From contig CM072801.1 in assembly GCA_037013495.1 (NCBI GenBank), forward strand, positions 84,367,816 through 84,431,815: 64,000 bases of DNA, given 5' to 3'. The DNA comes from Hippophae tibetana. Lineage: Eukaryota > Streptophyta > Magnoliopsida > Rosales > Elaeagnaceae. Within the stretch, counting starts at the first letter, position 1; each line of letters opens with the position of its first letter. Below the pieces are notes generated by a model that saw nothing but the letters and a program-made list of their open reading frames with translations, was not told where the DNA came from and ran no database searches. Positions 12,001 to 22,959 of the stretch are shown piece by piece. The position numbers and the translations under genes are program-made.

Positions 12001-14009
12001 TTGGGATTAACTTCGTAGATGTGTACAAAAACTCAGAACTATTCAAGTGAGTACATATATAACAAAATATATAATTTTCATTCATTTATATACAGAGCAT
12101 TACATATGTACATACTATGTACAAGAGTTCAAATAATCTTTTTAACTCTTGATCTCTTTGTGCGAAACAAGGAGAAGATTTGAGCTCTGAACATTCAAAT
12201 GCCAAAATTAGTCAATAATATTATAGTGTTTCTTTGACACTTTTATGGTCAATTATGCATTAAATAAATGCTCTTTCTGTGCAATATACAGGAGAAACAA
12301 AACACTAATTAAGGAACTGAGTAAGCCACCGCCAGGTTCTGATGATCTGCTCTTTCCCACCCAATATTCTCAGCCTTTCTTCATACAGTGTATGGCTTGC
12401 TTATGGAAACAACACTTATTGTATTGGAGAAACACATCATATACTGCAATGAGACTGCTACTTACAATTGTCATCGCATTGTTATTTGGCATGATTTTCT
12501 GGAATCTCGGCTCTAAAAGGTAAGAGTACAATGAATCTAACCAAAGAAGCAAAAATCTCAATAGGTTTACAACTAATTTCAATTTTACAACAGGAGAAAG
12601 ACACAAGGTCTCTTCAATGCAATGGGTGTCATGTATTCAGCTGTCGGCTTCATTGGGACTCAAAATGGAATCACTATCCAGCCAGTTGTAGCAATTGAGA
12701 GATCGGTCTTCTACAGAGAAAGAGCAGCTGGCATGTATTCGGCTTTTCCATATGCACTTGCACAGGTAACAGCTTCTTACTTCAAAAAAACTAGGCCAAT
12801 TGCAAAGTATTCTTCCAATAACAATGTCAATAGGTAACCCAAGTGCCTGGATTTATGGGTTAATATGTTTTTTTTTTTTATCACCAAACTATGGTGTTTG
12901 TAATAAAACGCTAAACTTTAAATTGTAACAAAATTATCACCGCATTGTTTTATAAATAAAGTCGCTGAAAATAAAAATTAACGGAACCATATTAATTATT
13001 ATGGTACTTGTGTTACTTTTTTCGTTAGCTTTTTACAATACAATAAATTTTAATAATAATTTCTTTCGGTGGTAAATGTTTGTACACCCTTTAAACTATA
13101 GATAAAAATAGGTGATGACTCAATATTTTGTAAAATTTCAAATTTTGACATTGATTTGTGGATGTTTTAATGATGTTTTGTTGTATGGTTTCTCACCAAC
13201 TTGGCTTTTGTCTTGCAGTTAATTATTGAATTTCCCTATGCTTTCGTTCAGACCATATTATATGGATTTATAGTTTATTCCATGATGGGGTTTGAATGGA
13301 TATTTTACAAGTTCTTATGGTTCCTTTTCGTCATGTTTTGCACATTTTTATACTACACATACTATGGGATGATGACTATGGCTATTAGTCCTAACCATCA
13401 TGTTGCTTCCATACTTTCGTCAACCTTCTATGCAATCTGGAATCTCTTCTCAGGATTTGTCATTCCTATTTCTGTAAGTGATTTTCTAACTTTTATATCT
13501 TTTAGCGATCTTTTTGCAACGAATTATGTTTTTAAGTTTTGTTTTCTTGTGTTTGAAACTCATTTTATGTCTTTTAATTCATTCGATTTTCAACGGTTTG
13601 AGATATGAGAGTGTAAAATGGTGTGTAATAAATTGGTGTCATTGATTATTGTATAATATTATTTAAAAAAGTATTTGAAATTTAGCATAATAACATTTGC
13701 CTAGATATATAAACACATTGGGGTAATTAATGAGATTTATATTTGTGACAGAGAATTCCAATATGGTGGAAATGGTACTATTGGATATGCCCAATGGCAT
13801 GGACATTGTATGGTTTAATTGCTTCACAATTTGGAGATGTGAAAGAACAATTGGAGACAGGTGAAACAGTGGAACATTTTGTGCGGAATTACTTCGGATA
13901 TAGACACGATTTCTTGGGAGTCGTTGCTGTGGTCACTATTGGGTTTCCATTGCTTTTTGCCATCCTATTTGTCTTCTCTATCAAGTCATTCAACTTCCAA
14001 ATAAGATAG
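6035..14009 (+). CDS. Full-size ABCG (PDR-type) ABC transporter, 24 exons, 1424 aa
   Basis: An ATP-driven exporter of the plant pleiotropic drug resistance subfamily, expected in the plasma membrane; known members move hormones, terpenoids, phenolics or cuticle precursors. Exons: 6035-6285, 6554-6674, 6764-6852, 7087-7171, 7265-7424, 7519-7595, 7722-7775, 7858-7948, 8059-8360, 8461-8739, 9173-9489, 9582-9742, 9849-9952, 10039-10195, 10280-10387, 10470-10633, 10756-11088, 11358-11648, 11740-11823, 11913-12046, 12292-12519, 12594-12765, 13219-13473, 13752-14009. All introns are GT-AG and the exons join without a stop (4275 nt). Length fits the family (about 1420-1450). Order is NBD1-TMD1-NBD2-TMD2, as in PDRs. 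The start is the first ATG after an in-frame TGA at 6020; compared with many PDRs, about 25-30 N-terminal residues are absent. NBD1 has ISGGE where ISGGQ is usual. The substrate cannot be told from sequence. Confidence 0.95.
7087..8360 (+). other. NBD1 of the transporter (exons 4-9)
   Basis: Walker A is GPPSSGKT at residues 160-167. The signature is ISGGE at 299-303, with E in place of the common Q. Walker B is LFMDEI at 320-325, and is followed by STGLDSSTT. The exon 5/6 junction gives GVGTLCEML, where the family usually has GVGxxY(E/D)ML. Key catalytic residues are present, so ATP binding is expected. Confidence 0.92.
8461..10195 (+). other. TMD1 of the transporter (exons 10-14)
   Basis: Residues about 411-749. 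The block opens with the conserved LLMKRNSF stretch and continues with several hydrophobic segments. Family landmarks seen are [18 protein letters not shown], then the [17 protein letters not shown] segment near its end. This is the ABC2-type membrane domain plus the PDR-specific extracellular region. Confidence 0.9.
10280..10633 (+). other. Linker between the two halves (exons 15-16)
   Basis: A Ser/Arg-rich cytosolic stretch of about 90 residues. It ends with the PDR hallmark [17 protein letters not shown]. The acceptor of exon 16 was chosen at 10470 because only that AG keeps the frame. Such serine-rich linkers are phosphorylated in some relatives; this is not shown here. Confidence 0.85.
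10756..12046 (+). other. NBD2 of the transporter (exons 17-20)
   Basis: Walker A is GVTGAGKT at residues 872-879 (most PDRs have GVSGAGKT). The degenerate signature LSTEQ is at 979-983, Walker B IIFMDEP at 999-1005 and the switch histidine in TIHQPS at 1036. Intron 17 (11089-11357) contains open frame by chance. NBD2 is complete. Confidence 0.92.
12292..14006 (+). other. TMD2 of the transporter (exons 21-24)
   Basis: Residues about 1121-1424. Landmarks are [34 protein letters not shown] and FSGFVIP. The end, FNFQIR, is close to the FNFQ(R/K)R ending typical of the subfamily, which supports a complete C-terminus. The largest intron here (12766-13218, 453 bp) is AT-rich and holds no gene. Confidence 0.92.
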
Positions 14010-14487
14010 GATGGAATGTTTCACATTACCACTTCTATTGTTTGGCATTGATGTTAAAAATTTGGAACCTATTTAATTGATCATGGAACGATATATTGTA
14101 ATTTAATTCTCCAATCACAAAACATATAGATAAATGCTAGAGAATAAACTTAAAGAGAGAATAATATGACAAAAATGTATAATAATTAAATGAATAATAA
14201 AGGAAAGAAATAACGGAAAATTTAGAAGAAACTAATTTTATAATTCAATTAACTCCAAACCTGATTTAAAAATGTAATATTTTTTCTAGAATTTAAATAA
14301 CAAATTAAATAATCATAAAATAATTTTAATAATATAAATAATTAAATGATAAATTTAAAAATAAATATAAAAAAATAATATTCTAATTAGGAGATAGTAA
14401 TCACAATCGAGATAATTATAAAACTATAAAGAAATATAAAAAATATAAATAATAATAATAAACATAGAAAAAGTTAAAGGGAGAAAT
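14010..14487 (+). other. 3' UTR and AT-rich downstream spacer of the transporter gene
   Basis: An AATAAA signal lies at 14143-14148, 134 bp after the stop, and is the best poly(A) candidate. Beyond it the sequence is AT-rich with no coding frame up to the copia LTR at 14488. Confidence 0.55.
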
Positions 14488-14827
14488 TGATCTTATATTC
14501 CTATTCTTGTTGTTATCTAGAATACAATACCATAAGCCCGATTTGTAGGGTTCTATATTCCTATTCTTGTTGTTAACTAGAATACAATACCATAAGCCCT
14601 ATTTGTAGGGTTCTAAATATACAGTACAAATCTTAAATATGAGATATGATAAATATACAATACAAATCTTAAATATGAGATATGATAAATATACAATACA
14701 AATCTTAAATATGAGATATGATAGGGATGGAATCTCTCTTTGAGTACAAATACATGATATGATATAAATTAAATCTTCTTTTGAGATATCTTATAGTAAT
14801 CTAATATTTGACATCCAAATCATAACA
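14488..14827 (-). mobile_element. Copia-type 3' LTR, 340 bp, minus strand
   Basis: On the minus strand it starts TGTTATGATTTGGATGTC and ends GATCA. It is preceded by the purine tract CAAAAGGGGAG (revcomp of 14828-14838), which marks it as a 3' LTR. It contains a 60-bp unit twice (14493-14612) and a 36-bp unit three times (14614-14721). The matching 5' LTR was not found in the window. Confidence 0.72.
14493..14721. repeat. Two adjacent tandem arrays in the copia LTR (60 bp x2, 36 bp x3)
   Basis: The 60-bp unit repeats with 2-3 changes at 14493 and 14553. The 36-bp unit starts at 14614, 14650 and 14686 and is almost identical in all three copies, so it expanded recently compared with the rest of this element. 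Confidence 0.92.
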
Positions 14828-15706
14828 CTCCCCTTTTGACGTGAATCACATAAAAGAGAACATGCCTCATTCAAAACCTTGTCAGGAAACCCCATTGAGA
14901 CAAAACCTAATGAAGGAAAAAATAGTACATTACTATCATGTTTACGCTACATTTCCTCTTTAAAACTTTGCCAGAAAAGCCTATTGGGATAAAATCTCGG
15001 CTAAGGAAAGAATATAGTGCGTGGATGAGTTACTTCCCTAATATTAAAAAGCATCCAATATAAAATATCATTGAATTATCACATTCGATATTAGTTTATC
15101 CTCCTCTCAATCATTAAAGTTCAAGTCCTCGACTCGTACTTAATATCACAATTGATGACAAAAATTACATGATCCTCTCTATTGTTGAAATGAAAATGAT
15201 GACTTTAGAATATATAAATATGTGAGGGTGATACTTTGATTATAACTCAACACCTTCATGTTAAAATCTATGATAATTCATTAAGTAATTGCTCAAACGT
15301 CACTTGGCTCCTTTCATAGCATCGCTTCTATAAATTTCATAAAATTGGAGCACATTTGTTTATCCCAATCACCTATATGATATTTTCACATCGTATCAAA
15401 AAGAATAATTTCTTATGTCAAGTAATCAAATATAAATTAGTGATACAAATGTTATTCAAAAAAATATTTTAATGCTTATCGAATATATAGATGCCTAGCA
15501 TAAAAATTTCAAGATACTATTTTACTTATTTAAGATAAGTATTTATGCATCATTTAAATTTAAAAATAAGCATATATAATTAAAATAATATACTACTTTA
15601 TAATAGCAATGAATTTATTGTTAAAGTGTTTAATAAATGCAAGTGAAATTGTAAGAAATATATATCATATATCATGACAAAAATTATCATTGCTCTATTA
15701 TATATG
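14828..15706 (-). mobile_element. 3' untranslated part of a copia element
   Basis: Directly upstream (minus strand) of the 3' LTR. The lines near 14860-15020, with repeated phrases of the type AAAACCTTGTCAGGAAA and CAAAACCTAATGAAGG, are typical of noncoding copia sequence. No open frame of note. Confidence 0.5.
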
Positions 15707-16117
15707 TCATGTGATTTTATAAATAATAAAGAGACAATCAAATAACTTAGTTGTCATTGGCATATTTTTGGACTTACATTTAGATTTTTCATTCATCCTA
15801 AATGAATATGCAACATGCATGGTAGGATAATGATAACTAGTCTTAGAATTAAATGTATTGAGTTTCATCTTCCTCTTTGAGTCAACAACTTCATGCTTTC
15901 TAGTAGGATTTTTGAACTTGTTACTATAATTTTTATTCATCCTAGAATATGATGCAACATGCATAAATGGATGATGGTTATGAGTTCTACTATGTGAGGT
16001 ATGAAAAATATTATTACATTTAGTAGTATTTATCACAAATATACACTTGAGCCTAATATGACCTTTTCTACTATGATGATGACAGACAATCACAAACTTA
16101 ACAAATTTTTTAATCAT
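15707..16117 (-). pseudogene. Copia gag remnant with zinc-knuckle trace
   Basis: A minus-strand open stretch of 136 codons begins KFVKFVIVCHHHSRKGHIRLKC, which resembles the copia gag zinc knuckle region (usually CxxCGxxGHIRPxC); the second cysteine is lost. The His/Asn-rich stretch that follows is also usual there. It may once have been continuous with the gag piece at 18170-19370, now separated by the LTR at 16240-18161. Pol, which should follow, is absent. Confidence 0.6.
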
Positions 16118-16817
16118 AGGTACAATTGTTCTTTGTGTGTAATGAGTAACATTAGGAGTAGGGTTAGAATGCCTTATAAATGTGGTTTCTGATGTTGAAG
16201 GAGTGGAGTTCTCATCCTTATAACCAATGTCATGTGTACTGATAACTGTATTTTATATAGTTATTTTCATCTATTTTATTAATTATAATTGCTATGTTCT
16301 TAATGTTTTTAGTTAATTTTAGTATAATAAATTAGTATTTACTGTTTCTTTATATATTTTAATAAAATTAAATAATTTGTATCGAAAACGTAATTAATTG
16401 CAAATTTATGTCTAAAAATATAATTTCAAATAATAGAGTTCTTAATTACAATTTATAAAAGTCAAAAATATAATTTAAATTAAAATCGGGCTTAATTTTA
16501 ATTATTAAAAGTTTAAAAATTTAATTTAAATTAGAGAAGGGTTAATTGTAATTAAAGAAAATTGAAAATGTAATTTGAAATAAATTTGTGGGTTAAAATG
16601 CAATTAATTATAGTTAATTTTTCTACGCAGGTGAGAAGAAACCACGCGCCATACACCACGCGCGAAACGTGGACCGTTCGATCAAAGAAGAAACGGCTAC
16701 GATGCGCACGTCCTTATCACACCCGACCAACTCGCGTGGGTGCAGGTCTGTATTTTCACGCGGCTCGGTGCCCGAGTGGGGCCCACCTTCTGCGCAGGCC
16801 GGCGTGCAGGTGGGACC

Positions 16818-17161
16818 CACGTGTCTGACGTGTCCAGCCGCTGTCCCTCACGTTACACGTGCCTCTGATCCCGTGCGCTGATCTCTGTGTGCAATCGGAT
16901 CTTCAGCGAATGAAATGCTACCACGTGTCAGCACTAATCCTTGCAGCGAATCAGAAGATGCCACATGTCCCACTTTATTTTGTAGCGAATCATGTGCTGA
17001 CACGTGTCATGTTACAATGAGCGCGAAAGCGCAGGATCAAGCTCGCATTGCAGCCGTTGTCTCCCGTGCGACAATCTATCGTGCGCCTGTTTCCCACAGC
17101 CAATGAAATTCTGTCACGTGTCCGCGTTTAATCCTTGCAGCGAATCAGACGCTGACACGTG
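16818..17161 (+). promoter_or_regulatory. Cluster of six CACGTG (G-box) motifs upstream of the LTR TATA box
   Basis: CACGTG occurs at 16818, 16856, 16922, 17001, 17115 and 17156, several as ACACGTGTC/ACACGTGG. They sit in a GC-rich island with repeats of the type CAGCGAATCAGA...GCTGACACGTG. CACGTG is the core bound by plant bZIP and bHLH factors (light, ABA). Binding itself is inference. Confidence 0.8.
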
Positions 17162-17298
17162 GTATGCACTTTGAATTAAAAAAAAATCAGAACAACGCCT
17201 GTGTCTACGCGTGATTTTTATTTTTCGATACAAATTTTTACGCGTTTATTTAAAAAAATAAAATAAAAAATGTAATATTTTAGATGTATTTTTTTAGC

Positions 17299-17307
17299 TA
17301 TAAATAG
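17299..17307 (+). promoter_or_regulatory. TATA box of the 16240-18161 LTR
   Basis: TATAAATAG, 138 bp downstream of the last CACGTG, in a context (AGCTATAAATAGGAGAGAGG) typical of plant core promoters. Confidence 0.75.
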
Positions 17308-18169
17308 GAGAGAGGATGTTAGAGTAAAAAAGTTTTGGAAAGTTTTTGGAGTGTTTAGTTTTTAGATTATTTTGTGTTGTTCGGTTTTGGACTGTAGAAC
17401 ACGCAGAAGCCATTTTTTTTGGCTTTTGTTGTGTTCTGCGTATGCCAAATATTTGTGTTTTAATTTTCCTTCTTCATCTAATTTTTCTGTATCTGTTGTA
17501 ATTTTTATTTTAAATTTATGAAGTAATTTAATTTTTCTAGGGTTGCATTTGATCTAAATTTATGATGCTTTTATTTTAATTATTTTTGAACGATTTATAA
17601 GACATTTGAGTTGTTTATTCTATTTTGTGCTTAATGCTTTTGATTATTTACGAATTTTATCAAATGATCTGTGGCACATAAATAAACTTGGAAGAGGCAT
17701 TTTTGTGTATATTGCTCATAGATAGAATGACATGTATGATGAAGGATAGGAATATACCCTAATTGTATGTGTGGCCATTTTAGAACTTAGAACGTAATGA
17801 ATCTTGGTGAATTTAATTCTCATAGGAATATAGTGAATTAATTTAACGAGGTGTGTTTGTACGGAGCTCAGAAGAGATGTATGAATAAAATTAGAAGTTT
17901 TCGGTTGACAAATTAAATGTACTAAAAAATATAAATCAAAAGAAAATAATATGATTTGAGTTGATTAATTTAGTGAAAAATTGCAATCCTAGATTTTTTT
18001 TTTTGATTAAACTCCTTTCTTAAATTTGTTACAATCAACGATCGTTTTGAATAAAATCAGAGAGAGATAATTTTAGTACTCAACAAACTATAGTAACAAA
18101 TCTCCGTTGGAACGATAACTTACTTATCAAATATTATTACTTGTGACAGTGTATGCTTGCACGTTTTTA

Positions 18170-19374
18170 TGTTCTCCAAAAGAGACAACATATTCAATTG
18201 ATTTTGATGAAGATGGTGTAGTGTGCTAGTCTACAGATCCTAGCCCTCTCTTGTCTCCAGTTGGCTTTCCGTAATCCAAAACTTTGTTCAATATTACAAC
18301 AATAATTGATGAACATTTCATTAATACTAATAACATTAAATTTGTTGAGTATAAATTTAGCATCAGTTTCTTCAACATCTGAATCAATGTTAGACTTGTG
18401 AATTATCCACCAATGGTTGTAGTAAATGCCAAGTAGTTGGTGCCAGATTCAATTGGATTATTGTTATTCAAAGTCAATAAGTTTTGCGTTGAAATCTAGT
18501 GGGTTTAGATTTCTTATCATCAAAATTCACAGATTTGAGTTATCTTGAATTTTGATCCTTTTGGCAACTTGATTGTTCTTTGTTTTGAGGATTCTTTTTC
18601 TTAAGGATTTTGTTTAATCTTTTGGTTAAGTGTGCTAGTTATTCTTCATCATTGTCACTTTCTTCAACCATAGTAGTTTTGAAAACAATACCTTTGTTCT
18701 TTAGAGGCCTTCAAAAGCTCATCTCAAAGGTTTGAATTAAGTCAATGAGTTCCTCTATTTTGATGGTGTCAATATCCTTGCTTTCATCAATAGAAGTGAC
18801 ATTTGCATGGAAGCAATATAGTAATGAGCAAAGAAAATTTTGAACTATCCTAAAATCATCAATTTTCTCTCCAAGATTGATAAAGGTGTTAGTAATGTCA
18901 CATAATCTAATGTAAAATTCAAAGAAAGTTTCATCTTCTTTCATCCTAAGGTTTTCAAATTGACTACTAAGCATGAAAAGTTTAGCTTTTTCAACTTTTG
19001 TATCTCCCTCATAGGTAACATTAAAATATTCCAAGCATACTTAGCAATATCAACATGAGAAATACGTTGAAACTCATCAATAGAGGTAGCATTGAAAATA
19101 GCATTAATACCCTTTTGATTCCAATTGGTAGTAGTTTTATCTTGATTTGGCCCATTCATTCCTAGGCTTAGAAGTGACTACATTATCTTTGGTAACCATA
19201 GGTGGTTCCCAACCATGAAGTACAGAGTTCTAGATGCTTTCATCTATATAGATCGTAGAAAGGCTCTAATAGGGGCAATTGGACCCATTAAAGTACGGTG
19301 CACAGGTTGTAGATGAACCCTCTCTCAAGTGATCCATAACAAGGTCATAGGCACACTAAGTGTATCTAGTGATT
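18170..19374 (-). pseudogene. Copia gag remnant (UBN2-type)
   Basis: Minus-strand frames at 19159-18941 and 19034-18711 carry the copia gag core: INAIFNATSIDEFQRI, then VEKAKLFMLSSQFENLRMKE, then DETFFEFYIRLCDI, ending IEELIDLIQTFEM. The frames overlap, so there is a frameshift. Downstream to 18170 the reading continues with stops (for example TKRLNKILKKKNPQ). The gag N-terminus lies toward 19200-19330. A decayed tRNA-Met primer site precedes it at 19375. Confidence 0.8.
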
Positions 19375-19386
19375 TCTTTAATACCA
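19375..19386 (-). other. Decayed tRNA-Met primer-binding site
   Basis: TCTTTAATACCA compared with the expected GCTCTGATACCA, 9 of 12 matching. It is placed correctly between a copia gag and a proposed 5' LTR start (TGAAATTTG) at 19389. Confidence 0.55.
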
Positions 19387-19388
19387 AA

Positions 19389-19850
19389 TGAAATTTGTTT
19401 TATTAAGTTATATATCTAATCATTTAATTAGCGAAATATTAATGAAATTATGACAAATTAAGATTTCGAAAGCAGCCAAGCATGCAATCACATGTAAATA
19501 AAGTAATGTGAAAAATAAAGATCAACACATAAGAGTTTTAGGTGAAAACAACATAGGTCACACCAGTGACCTAAGAGAAAAACCATCAATCCACTAGCCA
19601 ACCTAATTACCCACTATGAAAAATAAGTATCTAATTACAAGGTTAGGACTCAAACGACCCACCCAGGTAATACCTTCCAAGTAACCTACTTACAAGCCAC
19701 TACTTTCATCATAGTCTGTACAAGAAAGGCATTTGGATCCAAAACAACATTCTGAAAAATTCGAGTCCCACGAGTTAATCGAACCCACACCAATGTCATT
19801 GAAAGTTAGCACATAAATACAAGTGCAAGTGTATATATATTTTGTATGAT
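19389..19850 (-). mobile_element. Copia 5' LTR (right edge uncertain)
   Basis: Inferred from its place directly outside the primer site and gag. It is unrelated by eye to the SL-family LTRs. The right edge is set only by the return, near 19850-19915, of sequence shared with 31840 and 54200. Confidence 0.4.
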
Positions 19851-20860
19851 TTAATGAATGACTAATTTTGGCTTTCTTTTCTATTGGATTAGATAACCTC
19901 ATATACATTTTGAAAGTCATGCATGAATGAAGAAGGCATGCACTTTCAATTTTACTTAGTCATTCAATTTAAACAATAAAAATAAGTATAAGACACTTTA
20001 TCAGGTGTAAAAATCTTAGAATTCAATTCAAATACTATAGAAATCATCTAACAATTTGAATAATAAGAGTGTTTAAAAGAATAGAAAAAATAATATTATC
20101 ACTCAATTTTTGGTTTATCTCAATTTTAATATTTTATCGTGAAATATAAATTATGAAAAAACCCAACTAATTATCACATTAGACTATGACATGTTCAAGA
20201 AATTAATTCCACCGTGCAAAGACTCAATCATTTGCTTAAAGTCAAATAGAGACATGATGGTTTTGCAAGAAAATATTCAACCTAAAATTCTTAAACCAAT
20301 AAAAAAAATAAAAGCAAACCAAAAAAATAAAAACAAATAAAAATAAGTGAAAATGTAAAAACATGTTTGATAATTTTTTTTAAAATTGTTCAAATTCATG
20401 GAATGTACTTTGCCATCTCAACTTAGAAATTACATTACCCTTAATGTAATAAATGTAAATTAAAGATAAAGAAGTAAAGAAGAGAAAAGTTGTCCATTTC
20501 TTGATCACGATAAAGTATTAATGTGAAAATGTAGGTGCATTCATAATCTCAAACATTTAAATTCGCACAAACATAATACTATATATTTCTTACACATCTC
20601 AACGAACAGCTATATACTTTAATAATTATAAGTATAATACATTTTTCACATTACATGAAAATAAACAAGCTATATTAAAACAAATTACCTGAAATAAAGG
20701 AAAACAACATGAAACAAACATAATATTAAAAAAAACTAAAAAAACTAAAACAATAAAAATAAAGTTCACAAAATAATCTAAAAAAATATACAAATGAAAA
20801 TGAAAACTCATAAAAACCCCAAGCAAGCTTGGGGCTCAACCTTCCATGTCATCCTATTCT
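19850..20860 (-). mobile_element. 3' noncoding region of a gypsy element (repeat shared with 31840 and 54210)
   Basis: The stretch from GTCATGCATGAATGAAG (about 19917) is closely similar to about 31900 and 54244, and all three continue in parallel for about 700 bp. In Athila/Tat-like elements such sequence follows the coding part. It ends near a purine-rich AAGCAAGCTTGGGG at 20820-20833. Confidence 0.6.
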
Positions 20861-21975
20861 TATGCTTTATGATATGGTTGTAACCATTCAGGTAGTGTAA
20901 AGATAAAATCATAATCTTGATCCTTGGGTTCTCTTAAATAGCTAGTATCCACCTTGAGATAGTTAAGTTGTAGCCAATGCATTTCATAAAACAAATGGTT
21001 ATAATTCACCTAATTACAATGCTATTGATTTACAAGCAAAGTGTTATGCAGTATATGCTTGGTTAAAATTTTCCATGTAGGGCATTCTTTCACCTAAATG
21101 ATGAATTTCATCCTTCATTATCATTCTTGATGAAAAAGTGGCTCTTTTGTCCCTTTAGGCAATATTAGTACCCGAGGTGAATTCATTAAAATATGTCATA
21201 TTTAATAATTCATCAGGTTGAAGTAACCCTTTAGCTTTTGGGTAAATAACCCCCTCTTTAGAATACAAAGAATTAATGAATTGGGGGAGTAGTAACTCAA
21301 TTAGTTGTTGTTGGTAGACAACTTCGTTCTATAGTGAATTATGTTTCCAACATCCATTGACATTTTTGATGTTATAATATATAGTAATATTGCCCTCTCT
21401 CTATCCACTAGGTTGTAATGAGTAATTGACATAAGTCATGCACAAACAAAGTATTTCCATATGTGGGCAACCTTATCCAAATACTTAGCTTCAACCCCTA
21501 GGTTTTCCACAGACATAACTCCACTCAACCGCTTCTACTACTAGACTTTCTATTATAATAGCATAATCCATATTATTAAAGTAAGCCTCATACTCACCCC
21601 GGCCTAAATTCACCAAATCTTAATGAACATTAATATCAGACGACCCAAATGGGACTAGGATATCCCTTACTTTAACCTTATTGTCGATTACATCGAGAAG
21701 ATTTGCATAAAATTCCCGAAATATAGATTCAACAGTGGCATTAGTTCCTTGGCAAAATTTTTCCAACCTATTGCCACTATCACATCAGAGATACCCTCAA
21801 ATTGAGAATTTGGCCCCAAATCAAAGTCCATACTCCTCTCCACTATAAAACCTTTATTTTTCTACAAATTTATCAAATCTTAACTTGGCCCCAACACTAG
21901 TAAATTTTGGCCTATTATATTCCATTAAGGTTGATTTCTCATTTCCCTTATTAGTTCTACCCCCTTTTGGTGCCA
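20860..21975 (-). pseudogene. Decayed Athila/Tat-type extra ORF (plant transposon protein-like)
   Basis: Minus-strand reading from ATG at 21975 gives MAPKGGRTNKGNEKST, then, with several stops, KFTSVGAKLRFDKFVEK and IFREFYANL. The REFYANL motif is typical of the plant-specific ORF found beside gag-pol in many Ty3 elements (sometimes called env-like). Its function is unknown. It lies directly downstream of the gag remnant with pol missing. Confidence 0.6.
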
Positions 21976-22959
21976 TTTATAAAAATCAACTAAATCCAAA
22001 TTCAAGGGTTCACAAACAAATCCAGATATGGCAACACCATACCAATTAATCCAAAAAATTTCTTACCCCAATTTATCCAAATTAGGGTCTAGAACTCTTT
22101 TTAATCCAAAAACAATCCACAAAAATTCAAAGAATTTATTTTAAGACTTAAATTTTAAAAATTTGATTACTTATTTGTGTTGTTAAGAAGATGAAGATTG
22201 AAAACACCCCTTTGAAGAATATGAAGATTTGAAGATTTTTTGATGGTTTTACTAAAAACTTTCAATAGAATGGGTAGAAAATAGATAGGAATGGAATTTT
22301 TGTGAAAGGATTTGAAGGATTATGGAAGAAAGATATGATTTTTGAGAGTTCTTTGGTGTTTGGAAGGAGAGAAAAATGTAGGGTTTGTGAAGAAGATGAA
22401 AAATCAGAGTAAAAATGGATGTAAAATGCATTAAGGCTTGTATTTATGGAAAATAATATGCACGAGCCACAGTAGAGAAAAAAATGGCATGCCATGGCAT
22501 GACCCATTTTACAATACATGAATTGTAGTAGACACCAATGTTGTTGTGCAGTAAAATTGTATGCCACGCCAAGCATTCTTTTTATTCACAATGATTTTTA
22601 CGAGATCCCATTCTTCTTTTTATATATTATAACTAACTAATAAAAATAAACACACTTACTTAACAATGAATAACGAAAAAATTTAAAATTTATAATTATC
22701 CTAATACTAATTAAATTAAATCCTAGTAAAATAATTATAATTTAGAAATTTAAAAATAAAAACAACAAAGTAACAAATCACTAAAAAAATAACCACAATT
22801 TTTTTAAATATAACCATACCTAAATAGTTTAAAAGTAAAAACAATAAAGAAATACAACAATTTATAACTATGAAATGAAAGTAAATTAAATTAAAGAAAA
22901 AACAAGAAAAAGTAATGGGTTATCTCTTATATAGGACTATATTTATCATCTTTAACGAG
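21976..22959. other. AT-rich spacer between the gag remnant and the extra ORF
   Basis: A minus-strand open stretch (22576-22262) has no recognisable motif. The segment 22600-22910 is A-rich low complexity. Pol would be expected here and is not found on either strand. Confidence 0.5.

Larger units (their letters stand above)
16240..18161 (+). mobile_element. Solo-like LTR of an unrelated gypsy-type element, about 1.92 kb
   Basis: Proposed borders are TGATAACTG at the left and ...GCTTGCA at the right. The right end carries the stretch TTATTACTTGTGACAGTGTATGCTTGCA, similar in layout to many plant gypsy LTR ends. A strong TATA box (TATAAATAG, 17299-17307) faces right, so the LTR is on the + strand. 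It lies between two copia gag pieces. No clear target duplication was found at these borders, so edges may be off by some bases. Confidence 0.6.

Noticed and set aside
16240..18161. Simple solo LTR with target duplication
   Set aside because: At the chosen borders the flanking five-mers (TGTAC and CGTTT) do not agree, so I kept it only as an LTR with uncertain edges.
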